Assembly: GCF_000760695.4 (NCBI RefSeq)
Contig: NZ_JHEG04000001.1
Location: 8,717,123-8,781,122 of the forward strand
DNA: 64,000 nucleotides
Source: Tolypothrix bouteillei VB521301
Lineage (GTDB): Bacteria > Cyanobacteriota > Cyanobacteriia > Cyanobacteriales > Nostocaceae
Direction: 5' to 3'
Every line of letters starts with the position of its first letter. Position 1 is the first letter of the stretch. Below are positions 9,226 to 18,772 of the stretch, piece after piece. The position numbers and the translations under genes are program-made. The notes under the pieces are model-generated. The model did not search any database and was not told the origin of the DNA. It worked only from the letters and a program-made list of their open reading frames with translations.

Positions 9226-10884
9226 ATGACAAAGCCAATAGAATTTAACTTATTTGCACCCTATAATGAAGGCGCTGCTGTCATTGGTTCTTTTTCTAAC
9301 TGGGAACCAATACCCATGCAAAAGGGTGATGATGGTTATTTTCGCACCACTGTTGAATTAGAAGACGGTACTTATCAATATAAATTTCGCGTTCAATCTA
9401 AATCTTGGTTTTTTGAACCCGACCAATGGGTAGATGTGACCGACCCTTACGCCACTAACATTGATGAATGGGGCGGAAATGACAATGGTCTTATACAAAT
9501 CAAAGATGGCGAACGTATTGTTGATACTTATGTTTGGCAACACGACGATAAGCCTTTACCTGCAGACCATGAATTAGTTATTTATGAATTGCACGTTGCT
9601 GACTTTTCTGGTGGTGAGGACGATCCTTATGCACGTGGTAAATACAAGCACGTAGTTGAAAAACTAGATTATCTATGCGAACTAGGAATTAACGCTATTG
9701 AGTTAATGCCAGTTAAAGAATACCCAGGTAGTTATAGTTGGGGTTACAATCCTCGTTATTTCTTTGCCACAGAATCAAGTTACGGTTCAACAGCAGAGTT
9801 AAAAAATCTTGTTGATGAGTGCCATGCTAGAGGCATTCGTGTCATTATGGATGGTATTTATAACCATTCAGAAGCATCCTGTCCCCTCACACAAATCGAC
9901 CACGATTATTGGTACCATCACGAGCCTCGCGATCCCGATAATAACTGGGGACCAGAATTTAATTACGAACACTATGATGAAAATTTAGAGACTTATCCTG
10001 CTCGAAGATTTATTGGAGATACGGTTCGTTTCTGGATTAGTGAATATCATCTTGACGGTATTCGTTATGATGCAGCACGGCAACTTGCTAACTATGACTT
10101 CATGCATTGGATTGTGCAGGAAGCTAAAAAAACTGCAAGCATGAAACCTTTTTATAATATTGCCGAACACATTCCTGAAACTACCAGCATCACCAATGTA
10201 GACGGACCAATGGATGGGTGCTGGCATGATAGTTTCCTCCATACTGTTGTCGCACACATTTGTGGCGATACCTTTGATTTAGAACAACTCAAAGACGTCA
10301 TTGATTGCAAGCGTCAAGGTTTCATGGGTAGCACGAATGTTGTGAATTACTTGGCAAACCACGACCACGATCGCCTGATTGTAGAATTAGGAAACCGCAA
10401 TATTTTTGATGAAGATGCTTTTAAACGATTGAAGTTAGGTGCAGTTCTCCTAATGACAGCCGTAGGTGTACCCATGCTTTGGATGGGTCAAGAGTTTGGG
10501 GAGTACAAGCCGAAAACCCAAGAGTCATCCAAAATTGATTGGAAATTGCTAGGCAATGACATGAATCGTGGCTTATTTGAACATTACAAAGGTTTGATTA
10601 ATCTGCGGAAAAACAATCATGCTCTTTACACGGAAAATATTGACTTCATTCACGAAAATCCAGAGGCAAAAGTTTTAGCGTACAGCCGATGGAATGACGA
10701 AGGTTCTCGGGTTGTTGTCGTCGTCAATTTCTCAGAAAACTTCCTCGGCGGTTATCACGTGCCTAACTTTCCTAATGGTGGTACGTGGCACGAATGGACT
10801 AGCGATTATGATATTGAAGCTGGTGACGATGGTATTCTAACCGACTTAGGACCCTATGAAGCTAAAGTGTTTGTTTGGCAATAA
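9226..10884 (+). CDS. GH13 alpha-glucan enzyme with N-terminal CBM48-like domain
   Basis: A 552-residue cytoplasmic enzyme. Residues 1-85 form an immunoglobulin-like CBM48 (FNLFAPYNEGAAVIGSFSNW, then DGTYQYKFRV). The GH13 barrel follows, with all three catalytic acids: nucleophile D282 in DGIRYDAA, acid/base E314 in YNIAEH, and stabiliser D380 in NHDHDR. A C-terminal beta domain ends the protein. The layout resembles branching enzyme or maltooligosyltrehalose-type hydrolases, but it is shorter than GlgB, so I name only the family. It acts on glycogen-like alpha-glucans. The ATG at 9226 follows AT-rich sequence with no strong ribosome site. It stands alone, with a hairpin terminator after it. 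Confidence 0.85.
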   Translation: MTKPIEFNLFAPYNEGAAVIGSFSNWEPIPMQKGDDGYFRTTVELEDGTYQYKFRVQSKSWFFEPDQWVDVTDPYATNIDEWGGNDNGLIQIKDGERIVDTYVWQHDDKPLPADHELVIYELHVADFSGGEDDPYARGKYKHVVEKLDYLCELGINAIELMPVKEYPGSYSWGYNPRYFFATESSYGSTAELKNLVDECHARGIRVIMDGIYNHSEASCPLTQIDHDYWYHHEPRDPDNNWGPEFNYEHYDENLETYPARRFIGDTVRFWISEYHLDGIRYDAARQLANYDFMHWIVQEAKKTASMKPFYNIAEHIPETTSITNVDGPMDGCWHDSFLHTVVAHICGDTFDLEQLKDVIDCKRQGFMGSTNVVNYLANHDHDRLIVELGNRNIFDEDAFKRLKLGAVLLMTAVGVPMLWMGQEFGEYKPKTQESSKIDWKLLGNDMNRGLFEHYKGLINLRKNNHALYTENIDFIHENPEAKVLAYSRWNDEGSRVVVVVNFSENFLGGYHVPNFPNGGTWHEWTSDYDIEAGDDGILTDLGPYEAKVFVWQ

Positions 10885-10911
10885 GTAAACCTTTCTCCTC
10901 TTGGACTCTCG

Positions 10912-10932
10912 TTCCCATGCACTGCATGGGAA
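10912..10932. terminator. Bidirectional hairpin between convergent genes
   Basis: TTCCCATG (10912-10919) pairs with CATGGGAA (10925-10932) with a five-base loop. It separates the plus-strand GH13 gene from the minus-strand gene ending at 10964. Confidence 0.5.
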
Positions 10933-10963
10933 TGCTAGAGTTTCTTCACAAGGTTTATAAAAC

Positions 10964-11341
10964 TTAGTAAACTAAATTTCCAGTTCCTCGTAATTGACGT
11001 AAGGAATTTATGCAAGCCGGACAATCGCATCCAAATAGCTGAATCGCCGCATCACTTTCCTCATCCGAAAATTCCAACATAGCAATGTCCTGTGCTGATT
11101 TTCCTGTGGTGACGGTAGATGACTTTTCAGGAGTAGATGCTTGCTTTCTTTCCGAATCCCGAATACATACCAATTTATTAACAGCGTGAGGACTCGCTAT
11201 ACAAGTCTGACCGTTTTGAGTATGGATTAATTGCTGGTTATTAGTAGCAGCATGGACAGGATGAATAACACCTAGTGTAGACATCAGAGATACAAAAACT
11301 GAGGAACTAGAAAGTAGGTTAAGTATAAGTTTTCTGCTCAT
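10964..11341 (-). CDS. Small exported protein of unknown function
   Basis: From the ATG at 11341 this codes 125 residues: MSRKLILNLLSSSSVFVSLM, then a hydrophobic stretch ending HPVHA-A, a good Sec signal peptide with a likely cleavage after about residue 32. The mature part is polar and ends in CDCPACINSLRQLRG. The C-x-C-x-x-C cluster could bind metal or form disulfides. A longer start at 11377 adds 12 residues before the signal and is less likely. No family is recognised. It is probably periplasmic or extracellular. Confidence 0.6.
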   Translation of the reverse strand: MSRKLILNLLSSSSVFVSLMSTLGVIHPVHAATNNQQLIHTQNGQTCIASPHAVNKLVCIRDSERKQASTPEKSSTVTTGKSAQDIAMLEFSDEESDAAIQLFGCDCPACINSLRQLRGTGNLVY

Positions 11342-11377
11342 GTTTGTAGGATTCCTAGAAAAGATATAATTGTCCAT

Positions 11378-12041
11378 TTAAGGTATTCGATCCATTGAAA
11401 TAGGTCAAGTGTGTTTATACCTGATGGCTAAATTGACAATGTCTATTATAAGTAAGTTTCTGCTTTGAATTAAATTTATTTAACTCTTTCTATAAATAAG
11501 AATTTTCTTAAAAAAAACAAAGCACAAAAAATTTTTATGAGAGCTTGAAATAAGAAAACTCTCATACTATATAACCTTTTACGATATTTTAGAGTAGAGC
11601 AAAAGACCCAGTTTCTATCTATTGCTGTAAAAACTTATGTCTTATTGATGTTAAGACGCTTAAAACAGTATGCTTTTACAAAGAAACAGGATTTTTGAAA
11701 TTAAAGTACCGAGCCACTGGCAGAATAATTGGGTATCAGAAGAGTGGTGCGCTCGACTTCCGCACCACTTGGGTAGATGCTTACTCGGGGTATAAGCGTT
11801 TATTTCCGCAACTACCCGAACATAAACCAAAAAAGTGAAGAACTTGGAAAGAAAAATCTGAACGTGGAAAAAAACTGGATTTTTCTGTGAAGGCGAACAC
11901 CGTAGCGATGCTCCCGTTCCTCAATGGAACAGCACAAGTTCGATCTCAGACAGTTGTCTTAACTTAGAAACAAGTACAATTTCCTTTCCTTCTGCCCTCT
12001 CTGTGCCTTGTTTCTTGAGAGTGTTATGTATCCTTAAAGTT
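11378..12041. other. Intergenic, AT-rich, with one inverted repeat and a short open remnant
   Basis: AGTGGTGCG and CGCACCACT (about 11742-11768) form a 9-bp hairpin with a 9-base loop. A plus-strand frame without a good start, ending in TTWVDAYSGYKRLFPQLPEH before a TGA at about 11836, stays open for about 50 codons and may be a gene remnant. No family is recognised. Confidence 0.35.
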
Positions 12042-14465
12042 TTAAGATGAACCAACTTTATATCCATTGCGACCGTTAGCTTTTGCTTCATACAAAGCTT
12101 GGTCTGCGATCGCAATTAAATCTTCGGGCAATAATTCTTGCGCGGGATTTAAGCAGGCAATACCGATGCTGACAGTGACACACTGACTGACACCGGAGCG
12201 AAGGTGAGGAATTTGAAGTTGGGCAACTGCTTGCTGAATTTGTTCCACAATCTGTATTGCTCCCATCGTATCGGTATTGGGGAGAAGGATTGCAAACTCT
12301 TCTCCTCCATAACGAGCAACTAAATCGGTGGGTCTTTTCACAACTTTATCTAGCGTTTGAGCAAATTGTTGCAAGCAGTTATCTCCTGCTTGGTGACCGT
12401 AGTAATCGTTGTAGAGTTTGAAGTGATCGATATCACAAAGGAGCAAACTTAAAGGAGACTGTTCTCGGTTTGAACGTTGCCATTCGCGCTCGAGACATTC
12501 ATCAAAGCTGCGACGATTGGCAATTTGAGTTAAGCCATCTAACTTTGCAAGACGCTGTAGTTCTCGATTGGCTTCTTCCAACTGTTGATAGAGTTCTGAT
12601 TGTTGAATTGCGATCGCCAATTGAGTACTCAGCTGTCGCAATAAATGCCAAGTTGCTTGTTGCCACTGGTATGGCATATCACAATGGTGAGCAATTAATA
12701 ACCCCCAAAGGTTCTGATGAATGACAACGGGAAGAACTAACACGGCTCTGGCTTGCAATGTCGTTAGCAAATTCACGTAACACGGATCTAAATTAGCTTT
12801 TAAAATATCGTTAACTGCATGAATGCGTCCTTGAAAATAGGAATGAGAAATGGTTTTTTGAAAACAAGGGTCTTGAACGTTCTGACCGAGAATAGAAAAA
12901 GATGGGTCTGATATTGATTCTGCTATCACTGTTCCGTGCCACTCAGCGTCAAATTGGTAGATAACAACTCTGTCAACTTGAAGAAACTGCCGCACTTCTT
13001 CTACGGTTGTGGTTAAGATTGAGTCTAAATGCAGAAACTGACGGATGTTTTGAGCAATAATTCCAATCAATCTCTCTCGATGTATTGCATGCTGCTCCCT
13101 TTCCAATGCCCTTCTGAGGGCTAACTCTGTTTGTTGCCGTTCTGCTAAATCTGTTTGTATCTGACGGTAAAGATCGGCTTGATGGATTGCGATCGCTAAC
13201 TGCTCTGAAATTTGTTTGAGCAAATCGACTTCCCACTGCTGCCAGTATCGGGGGTTTTGACATTGATGGGCAATTAATAAACCCCAAAGACGATCCTGTC
13301 CGAGAATAGGAATCACAATTTTTGACCTAACGCCCAGTTGTCTGAGTGTTTCTGCAAGGCATGGAGCTATTTCATCCCGTTCAATATCCGCGATCGTTTG
13401 GACACGTCCCTCATAGTAGAGCTGGTAATTCTCTTGAGGAAAAATTTCTTCTGGCAATGGTTGTCCGGTAATCAGCGGAATATCCTTAGCAACCGCTTCA
13501 CTAATAACGGTACCCGTACCATCAGCCATAACTTGATAAACTAAAGCTCGGTCTGCTTGCAGCAATTGCCTGACTTCTGCAACACCCGTATTTAAAACCT
13601 CCTCTATGCTTAAAGACTGGCGAATGCGTTGAGTCAATTGCGAAACAAGGTGTTCTCGTTCTGCTTGTTGTTGCAAAGTGATTTGTGCTTGCTTGAGAGA
13701 GGTAATATCCACACATACAGACGTTACCATCCAACAATCGGCAACGTCATCCCGTCTCGAGCAAAATATACCCAAAATCCATCGTACAGAGCCATCTTTA
13801 TGCCGAATACGATATTCTATATTTCTCGAGCATTCCGCGAAAATATCCTCGTACAATGGAGCAATGATCGTTTCCCAGTCATCAGGATGTATTGTCGAGC
13901 TCCAGAGATTTTTATCTGCCGTGATTTCCCCTACAGTGTAGCCAAGGACAGCCTCAGTACCTGCAGAGCAGTACTCATACTCCCAATCTTTATTGGAAAA
14001 TACTCGGTGGCAGCAAATCGCAGCCCTAGCTCTATTCAAAATATCGTTGAGTTTTGCTTCGGACTCTTGCAGTGCTTGTTCAAGTCGTTTGCGATCGCCA
14101 AGTGCTTGCGAAATGACTCTCGGCAATCGAATTGCTGCATATAGTACAATACACGCAGCTAGGGCGTCGATTCCTCCTAACAGCCAGTACTGCTTGTACC
14201 AAAGCATCCAAATTTCTATTATATGACTTATCCCACAACCAATCAGCAAAACTCCAAATAACAAAAAGATTTGAGCGTCAGGCAACTCTTTGCGCTTGCA
14301 AACAAAATACATTAATGCCAGGGCAATAGAGTTGACAGCTAAAACAAGCACGACATTGGAAATTAACTCAAGCAAAAGCAATTCAGGATTTTGGGAATAG
14401 CAATGCTCTGGGGAAATAGATAATACGGCTATCAAAAATAATGATATTTGATGCAGAATAACCAC
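12042..14465 (-). CDS. Ethylene-receptor-like sensor with PAS, two GAF and GGDEF domains
   Basis: A membrane sensor of 807 residues that probably makes cyclic di-GMP. Residues 25-120 carry three helices resembling the ethylene-binding domain of plant ETR1 and cyanobacterial homologues. FGVLLIGCGISHIIEIW keeps the copper-ligand Cys and His four apart. By alignment ETR1 Asp25 is Asn and Tyr32 is Val here. A PAS domain follows (about 135-260, with VDITSLKQAQ at its end), then two GAF domains of phytochrome-like type (LLQADRALVYQ; LQVDRVVIYQ) without an evident bilin Cys. Last is a GGDEF domain with the active-site loop RYGGEEFAIL. No EAL domain is seen. The predicted signal is unknown; with altered ethylene-site residues, binding is uncertain. 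Confidence 0.85.
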   Translation of the reverse strand: MVILHQISLFLIAVLSISPEHCYSQNPELLLLELISNVVLVLAVNSIALALMYFVCKRKELPDAQIFLLFGVLLIGCGISHIIEIWMLWYKQYWLLGGIDALAACIVLYAAIRLPRVISQALGDRKRLEQALQESEAKLNDILNRARAAICCHRVFSNKDWEYEYCSAGTEAVLGYTVGEITADKNLWSSTIHPDDWETIIAPLYEDIFAECSRNIEYRIRHKDGSVRWILGIFCSRRDDVADCWMVTSVCVDITSLKQAQITLQQQAEREHLVSQLTQRIRQSLSIEEVLNTGVAEVRQLLQADRALVYQVMADGTGTVISEAVAKDIPLITGQPLPEEIFPQENYQLYYEGRVQTIADIERDEIAPCLAETLRQLGVRSKIVIPILGQDRLWGLLIAHQCQNPRYWQQWEVDLLKQISEQLAIAIHQADLYRQIQTDLAERQQTELALRRALEREQHAIHRERLIGIIAQNIRQFLHLDSILTTTVEEVRQFLQVDRVVIYQFDAEWHGTVIAESISDPSFSILGQNVQDPCFQKTISHSYFQGRIHAVNDILKANLDPCYVNLLTTLQARAVLVLPVVIHQNLWGLLIAHHCDMPYQWQQATWHLLRQLSTQLAIAIQQSELYQQLEEANRELQRLAKLDGLTQIANRRSFDECLEREWQRSNREQSPLSLLLCDIDHFKLYNDYYGHQAGDNCLQQFAQTLDKVVKRPTDLVARYGGEEFAILLPNTDTMGAIQIVEQIQQAVAQLQIPHLRSGVSQCVTVSIGIACLNPAQELLPEDLIAIADQALYEAKANGRNGYKVGSS

Positions 14466-14971
14466 CTCGCTTTAGAAAAGCAATTTTTGAGAGTTCAAGT
14501 TTTCTCTAATTGAGAGTAGGCACCCAAACAGAGGTGGAAAAATAGTCACACCCGTTCTTTTTCATAAGAATTCGGCACCCATGTAACTAGGTACCATGAA
14601 ACAAAACTTATCATATATAAATACTTTCTTGTGGTTTTATTTTCCTGACAATTAGCTAAAATACCGAATATTCTCGGTAAGAGAGATGCTACATATGAGT
14701 AACAATCGCGATAATTTATGACTTTATGATTTAAAATATTTGCCGATTTTCAGCAAATTTACATAAAAAATTAGCAGTTTAATGAAGGAGAAAGTATGAA
14801 GTATAAAGGATAAAATTAGGTTTTGTACGCTGTACAAATTGAATATTATATGGATCGAGGAATGACGGTCGTTTTAGAGTTGTAGAGACGCAATGCATTG
14901 CGCCCCGACAATAACTCTCATCTGTAGGAAAAGCAAACGTTGAGGATCTAACAATGCCTTCCCTAAATTTT
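14466..14971. other. Intergenic, no gene seen
   Basis: Upstream region of the sensor gene (from 14466) and downstream region of mltA. It contains a perfect 14-bp palindrome CGCAATGCATTGCG (14889-14902) inside a GTAGAGACG...CCCC repeat common in cyanobacteria. No RNA gene was recognised. Confidence 0.4.
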
Positions 14972-16204
14972 TCATTCTTTTAAAAGCAAGTAGTATAAAT
15001 TTCCAGTACTACCCGTGATACCAGCCCGAGAACCAGCTAAAGAACCCGTCCCCATAAAGTAATCGACACGTCCCGGAGTTTTGATCGCACTACCTGTGTC
15101 TTGGTCAAGCACAAAGCGATTGACCTGACGAGATTCCAAAGCGCCACCTATTTTTGGATAGGGGAATGAGCCATGAATCAGTGCCAGTGCTCCAGGAGGC
15201 ATGAGAGATTTATCTGTAGCAATGCTGCGCTCTGCCGTTACAGGTACCCCTATACTGCCGGACGCAGACTCACCATTAGTTTCCTTAAAGAAAATAAAGC
15301 GTTCCCACAAAGGTAGATATTCATTTAAATCTTGAGGATTGCGGTTAAAATATGAGATTATACCGGGCATAGTAGCGTTTTCACGCTTAAGCTTCCCATT
15401 TTTAATAAGTTCTTTTCCAATACTTGTCCAAGGATAATCCGTTCCACCTGCAAAGCCAACAGAGGTCGTAGTACCATCAGTTAGTTTGAGTTGGGCAGAA
15501 CCTTGAATGTGAATCAAGTATGCATCAAGTCGATTGCGAAACCAAAACATTTCCAAACCGCGCAACGGGCTTTTCTCTCCGAGCAAACCATTTTTCCCCT
15601 CTAAATCGATACGCTTGGGATGTGGTTTTGCCCATTGGTCAAAATTGGCAGGGAGTTGGTAAAGTGGATATTTATAGATTGGTGTTTGGGTACGACTGGC
15701 AGTATAAACGGGTTCGTAGTAGGCAGTAAATTTAACAGTCCCTTTACCATCACTACCCACTGATTTATAAAAAACAAATTCCCGCCGGACAGCAGATTGT
15801 AATTGTGCGGGGGATTTGGAGTTAACGACTAATTGACGGAAACGGATCAAACTACGACGGACACGATCTAGAGTAATTTCTTGAATGGGATAATTTTGAT
15901 ACGCTGAAACTGCTTTATCTGTTTGTAAATAACGCAAGCTGTTATCAATGGAAGCTAGTAACGCTTGTTTATCACCCCGTTTACCCTTTGTGTCCCAAAT
16001 TTGCTCATCCCAACCCAAGCATCGCGATGGAGATTTACACGTTCCCACATTTATTGCTTCAAGTGGTGGAGGTAGTGGTTCGGTTGAGTTGTTTGGAGTA
16101 ATTGGTATTGGAGCTATGGTGGGGACTTGAGCGATCGCTGACCTGACGGGGTTAATGAGGGCAATACCCAAACTCAAAGAAAGTAAAGCAAGGTTTTTTT
16201 TCAT
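14972..16204 (-). CDS. mltA: Membrane-bound lytic murein transglycosylase A
   Basis: A 410-residue exported protein with a signal peptide (MKKNLALLSLSLGIALINPV, then RSAIAQ). The MltA domain is clear: VKFTAYYEP, then MFWFRNRLDAYLIHIQGSAQ, SVGFAGGTDYPWTSIG, then the 3D domain with DQDTGSAIKTPGRVDYFMG, whose aspartates include the catalytic one. It cleaves peptidoglycan glycan strands with formation of 1,6-anhydromuramic ends, acting in the periplasm. There is no lipobox, so it is probably not a lipoprotein. Length agrees with cyanobacterial homologues. Confidence 0.92.
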   Translation of the reverse strand: MKKNLALLSLSLGIALINPVRSAIAQVPTIAPIPITPNNSTEPLPPPLEAINVGTCKSPSRCLGWDEQIWDTKGKRGDKQALLASIDNSLRYLQTDKAVSAYQNYPIQEITLDRVRRSLIRFRQLVVNSKSPAQLQSAVRREFVFYKSVGSDGKGTVKFTAYYEPVYTASRTQTPIYKYPLYQLPANFDQWAKPHPKRIDLEGKNGLLGEKSPLRGLEMFWFRNRLDAYLIHIQGSAQLKLTDGTTTSVGFAGGTDYPWTSIGKELIKNGKLKRENATMPGIISYFNRNPQDLNEYLPLWERFIFFKETNGESASGSIGVPVTAERSIATDKSLMPPGALALIHGSFPYPKIGGALESRQVNRFVLDQDTGSAIKTPGRVDYFMGTGSLAGSRAGITGSTGNLYYLLLKE

Positions 16205-16328
16205 AATTTACATTTAATTTAATCACTCAATCGGCATAACAATTCTCTGCTCATTGTTGTATATTGTCACTACTGGTATGTCAAATGAATTCTAAGAGGA
16301 TTTTTTAAAAGTCCTCTTGTTGGTAGCA

Positions 16329-16352
16329 AAATATTGACGTTGAGCCGAGATA
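16329..16352 (+). repeat. 24-bp direct repeat, left copy
   Basis: The 24 bases here, containing ATTGACGTTGAGCCGAGAT, recur exactly at 30208-30231 in the same orientation. The two copies bracket the whole accessory island between mltA and the vWA gene. Confidence 0.6.
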
Positions 16353-16405
16353 CGGATACTGTTGGCGAAACATTACTTAATATAAAAATGGCAGATTTAC
16401 CGTGT

Positions 16406-16874
16406 TGTATAGAAACAATAATGTTCTACCCTGGCATTACCCAGAAGCCTTGATTTTACGTGCGCTGTACAACCTGAATTGACAATAACCCTCTTTTATC
16501 ACTTTCGGGAGAGAATAATCTAGAATGCTTACAGCGTAGGACTTTTAGCAAAAACCTTGATTTCAGCCATTTTGTTAGTAAATAAACGCTCAAATCCTTG
16601 CCCTGTCTAGAGTTAAAATTTGGCTCTTATTTTTCTTTTCCCAGAGTGACAGAAGAGGGATAAAGTTTTATCCTGAACCTGAATTCACACTTTTTTTAGG
16701 GGATACCAGTGACAATAAAGTTCTCACCTAGATTTACCTGAATTTCCTTTTAACAAAGGGTTTTACACTCAAAGGCAGCGAAGCAGTGCCTTTTTTCGTA
16801 GGGTTTTAGTGTAGGACTTTATTGCCTAGGGTACGAGTTTATTGTTCAGTGTAAGACTTTTTTGTTCTTATACA
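16406..16874. mobile_element. 469-bp diverged Tn7-type mini-element
   Basis: The left end TGTATAGAAACAATAATGTT lines up with the left end of the 297-bp element (shared CTGGC and AAGCCTT words follow at the same spacing). The right end has GTGTAGGACTTTATTGCC, TACGAGTTTATTGTTC and GTGTAAGACTTTTTTGTTC, ending TTATACA. An inner site GACAATAAAGTTCTCACC lies at about 16712. No target duplication is visible (CGTGT left, GAAAC right), so the flanks have changed since insertion. Its right end cuts off the start of the gene at 16876. Confidence 0.75.
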
Positions 16875-16875
16875 G

Positions 16876-17058
16876 AAACGGGATGTTCAGGGAAAGTTTG
16901 TGCTCAAGAATGATGATTATCGTGAAGTACGTTCTTTGCGACTGACTGATGATACCTGGAAAGCACTTGGTATTGTGTCTGAATGCTCAGGCTTAACTAG
17001 GGCTGACTATTTAGAATACATTGTTAGACATGACGCTTTACCGAGTATTACACGGTAA
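16876..17058 (+). pseudogene. Ribbon-helix-helix-like small protein, 5' end lost to the mini-element
   Basis: The frame reads KRDVQGKFVLKNDDYREVRS, LRLTDDTWKALGIVSECSGL, TRADYLEYIVRHDALPSITR and stops. The LRLTDDTWKALG...TRADYLE pattern suggests a CopG/Arc-like DNA-binding fold (inference). The start codon is missing because the right end of the mini-element joins directly before GAAACGG; the homologous gene at 49403 starts ATGTTGAAACGG. The frame ends earlier than the homologue, whose coding sequence continues for about 70 codons; the following DNA still holds a matching QPGITRKKE piece around 17099-17125. Confidence 0.65.
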
Positions 17059-17118
17059 AGCTCAGAATTTTTAGCTCCCGCTTAACCAAAAACCCAACCT
17101 CAACCGGGTATTACACGG
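17041..17118. promoter_or_regulatory. Paired 15-bp palindromes, locus 2
   Basis: CCGAGTATTACACGG (17041-17055) and CCGGGTATTACACGG (17104-17118), 63 bases apart. They match CCRTGTATTACAYGG with changes in the left half. The first lies in the last codons of the ribbon-helix-helix-like remnant (the P-S-I-T-R residues). The pair begins 167 bases from the right end of the 469-bp element. Bases 17119-17383 hold no supported gene. Confidence 0.55.
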
Positions 17119-17271
17119 AAGAAAGAAGCATCTGATCGGTAGAATTCCTTCACCGCTTACATCAGCACGGTGGGGACGCGGAGCATCTGGATCGACGGGG
17201 ACAGCGATATCGCGCACAGGCTCGCTCCTTTGAACTGGGGAACCGCATCATCGCACTCCAAACCCAAAAAA

Positions 17272-17288
17272 CCAGGCTCATCACCTAA
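17272..17288 (+). repeat. 17-bp direct repeat, left copy (flanks the parA module)
   Basis: CCAGGCTCATCACCTAA is repeated exactly at 18659-18675. The two copies enclose the deleted parA gene and its partner (about 1.4 kb). Confidence 0.55.
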
Positions 17289-17383
17289 GATATTGTTACC
17301 TTTGATTATCAGAATTGTTATTTTGTGTGAATTCTTGGGAAACCTATAACTGTAGCTTCTAATACGCATTAATCTGTAAAACT

Positions 17384-18168
17384 ATGTCAGCCAAAGTTGT
17401 CTGTATTTCTAACCTCAAAGGAGGGGTAGGCAAAACTACGCTTGTTATGGCATTAGCTGAAGTGCATTAATGTCGGAAGATGTTTGGAATGTTCAATTTG
17501 AGAGTAGAGGGTTAACTTTACCTTATTTGTTCAAACATCCTGAGTTCTTCTTGAGTGACTACAAAAAAGGTGATTTTGTAGTCAAATCTTCTGTATCTAA
17601 TGTGAGGAATGGAAACTCTTTTAACTGTTTACATTTCATACCTAGTAGCCCGGTGTTATTTGAAATTCAAGAATATTTATCATCGGACTTTTATCCGCTA
17701 ACGCAATTAAAACCCGTTCATCTATTACGAGAGCTTCTCAAACCATTATTAGGAAATTATGACTATATTTTGATAGATTGCCCACCCAATCTCAACCTAA
17801 TTATTAAAAGTGCTTTTTTGGTAAGTGATTTTTGCATAATGCCCTGTGTTCCGAACAAAATGTCAATTCAGGGATTAGATATCGTACTTCGACGGATTGA
17901 TGCATTTAATAATGAAAATGGTCATAATTTAAAGCCTCTAGGGATTATTGTTTCTCGTTATAACGGGACATTAGCTCAAACAGAATATATGAGATTTATT
18001 ACAGAAAATCCCTTCTTTCCACAAGTTTTTCATACCAAAATTCCAGAAAAAGCCAAAGTAGCACAGGCTTTGGACTTTGGTGGACAAGTAACATATAAAC
18101 AAAAATATGCTGAGTCTCATCAAGTTATGACTCAACTAGCAAAGGAATTTATTCAAAAAGTAGGTTAA
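17384..18168 (+). pseudogene. ParA-type partition ATPase with internal deletion
   Basis: The first frame (17384-17470) codes MSAKVVCISN and the deviant Walker A LKGGVGKTTLVMALAE, then stops. The second frame (17470-18168, 232 codons) starts MSEDVWNVQ and continues with the Walker B region YDYILIDCPPNLN and the C-terminal helices of ParA. Complete relatives have about 30 residues between these parts, including the D-x-D-P-Q motif, which is missing. The junction lies between two GCATTA words (17449 and 17465), which suggests deletion between short repeats. The TAATG overlap could couple translation, but without the lost motif the protein should not work as an ATPase. Confidence 0.8.
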
Positions 18169-18172
18169 ATAA

Positions 18173-18610
18173 ATGGATTCATCACAAATCACCAGTTTTT
18201 TAAGACTTCTTGCAGATGTAATAGAATCAAACCCACAAGTGGCTAAAGCTATAAAAGAGCAAATGGATAAGAACACTAATTTACCTAAAACAGAGGAATT
18301 ATCTAAAACAACAATTGAACCAAACGATATAGCTGTTAAAAATTTGAATGATGGTCATACATTGAATGGTGAAACCCTCTTAACTAAATCTAGAGAAATT
18401 TTAAGAGGACAGGGTAAAGAACAACTCAAAATTTACTTGGTTGAGCAAGGTGAGAATGTAAGAGAAATCTTGAAATTTGGTCAACTCGATCCCAATCGTT
18501 CGATTCGTCGTCGGAAAAATTTGAATAGCATTATTGAGCATATTATTAGTCATTTAATAGCTCAAGAGAAAAGCGGAAAAACATTTGCAGGGTCTTTTCC
18601 AAGAGTTTAA
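18173..18610 (+). CDS. Unknown protein, partner gene of parA
   Basis: A 145-residue soluble protein starting four bases after the parA stop, so in the same transcript. It begins MDSSQITSFLRLLADVIESN and ends in a basic, helical region (DPNRSIRRRKNLNSIIEHII). No family is recognised. Position suggests the adaptor or DNA-binding partner of a ParA system, which is inference from context only. Confidence 0.5.
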   Translation: MDSSQITSFLRLLADVIESNPQVAKAIKEQMDKNTNLPKTEELSKTTIEPNDIAVKNLNDGHTLNGETLLTKSREILRGQGKEQLKIYLVEQGENVREILKFGQLDPNRSIRRRKNLNSIIEHIISHLIAQEKSGKTFAGSFPRV

Positions 18611-18658
18611 AAAACTATTGAAAAGTCTATGCCATGGGGGATAGTTCCCCCAGTTTTC

Positions 18659-18675
18659 CCAGGCTCATCACCTAA
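18659..18675 (+). repeat. 17-bp direct repeat, right copy
   Basis: Second copy of CCAGGCTCATCACCTAA (first at 17272-17288). The following bases to 18772 contain GCGATCGC and palindromic words (GCGCTTCGCGATC) but no gene. Confidence 0.55.
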
Positions 18676-18772
18676 TATATAGTGTGTTTGAACTCGCACA
18701 TCTAGCAGCGCTTCGCGATCTGCCGCTATGCTGTAGCGAAGCGATCGCATAACTAACAACTTGGGTTATTAT

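Noticed and set aside
16329..16352. CRISPR repeat unit
   Set aside because: Only two copies exist, 13.9 kb apart, without spacers.
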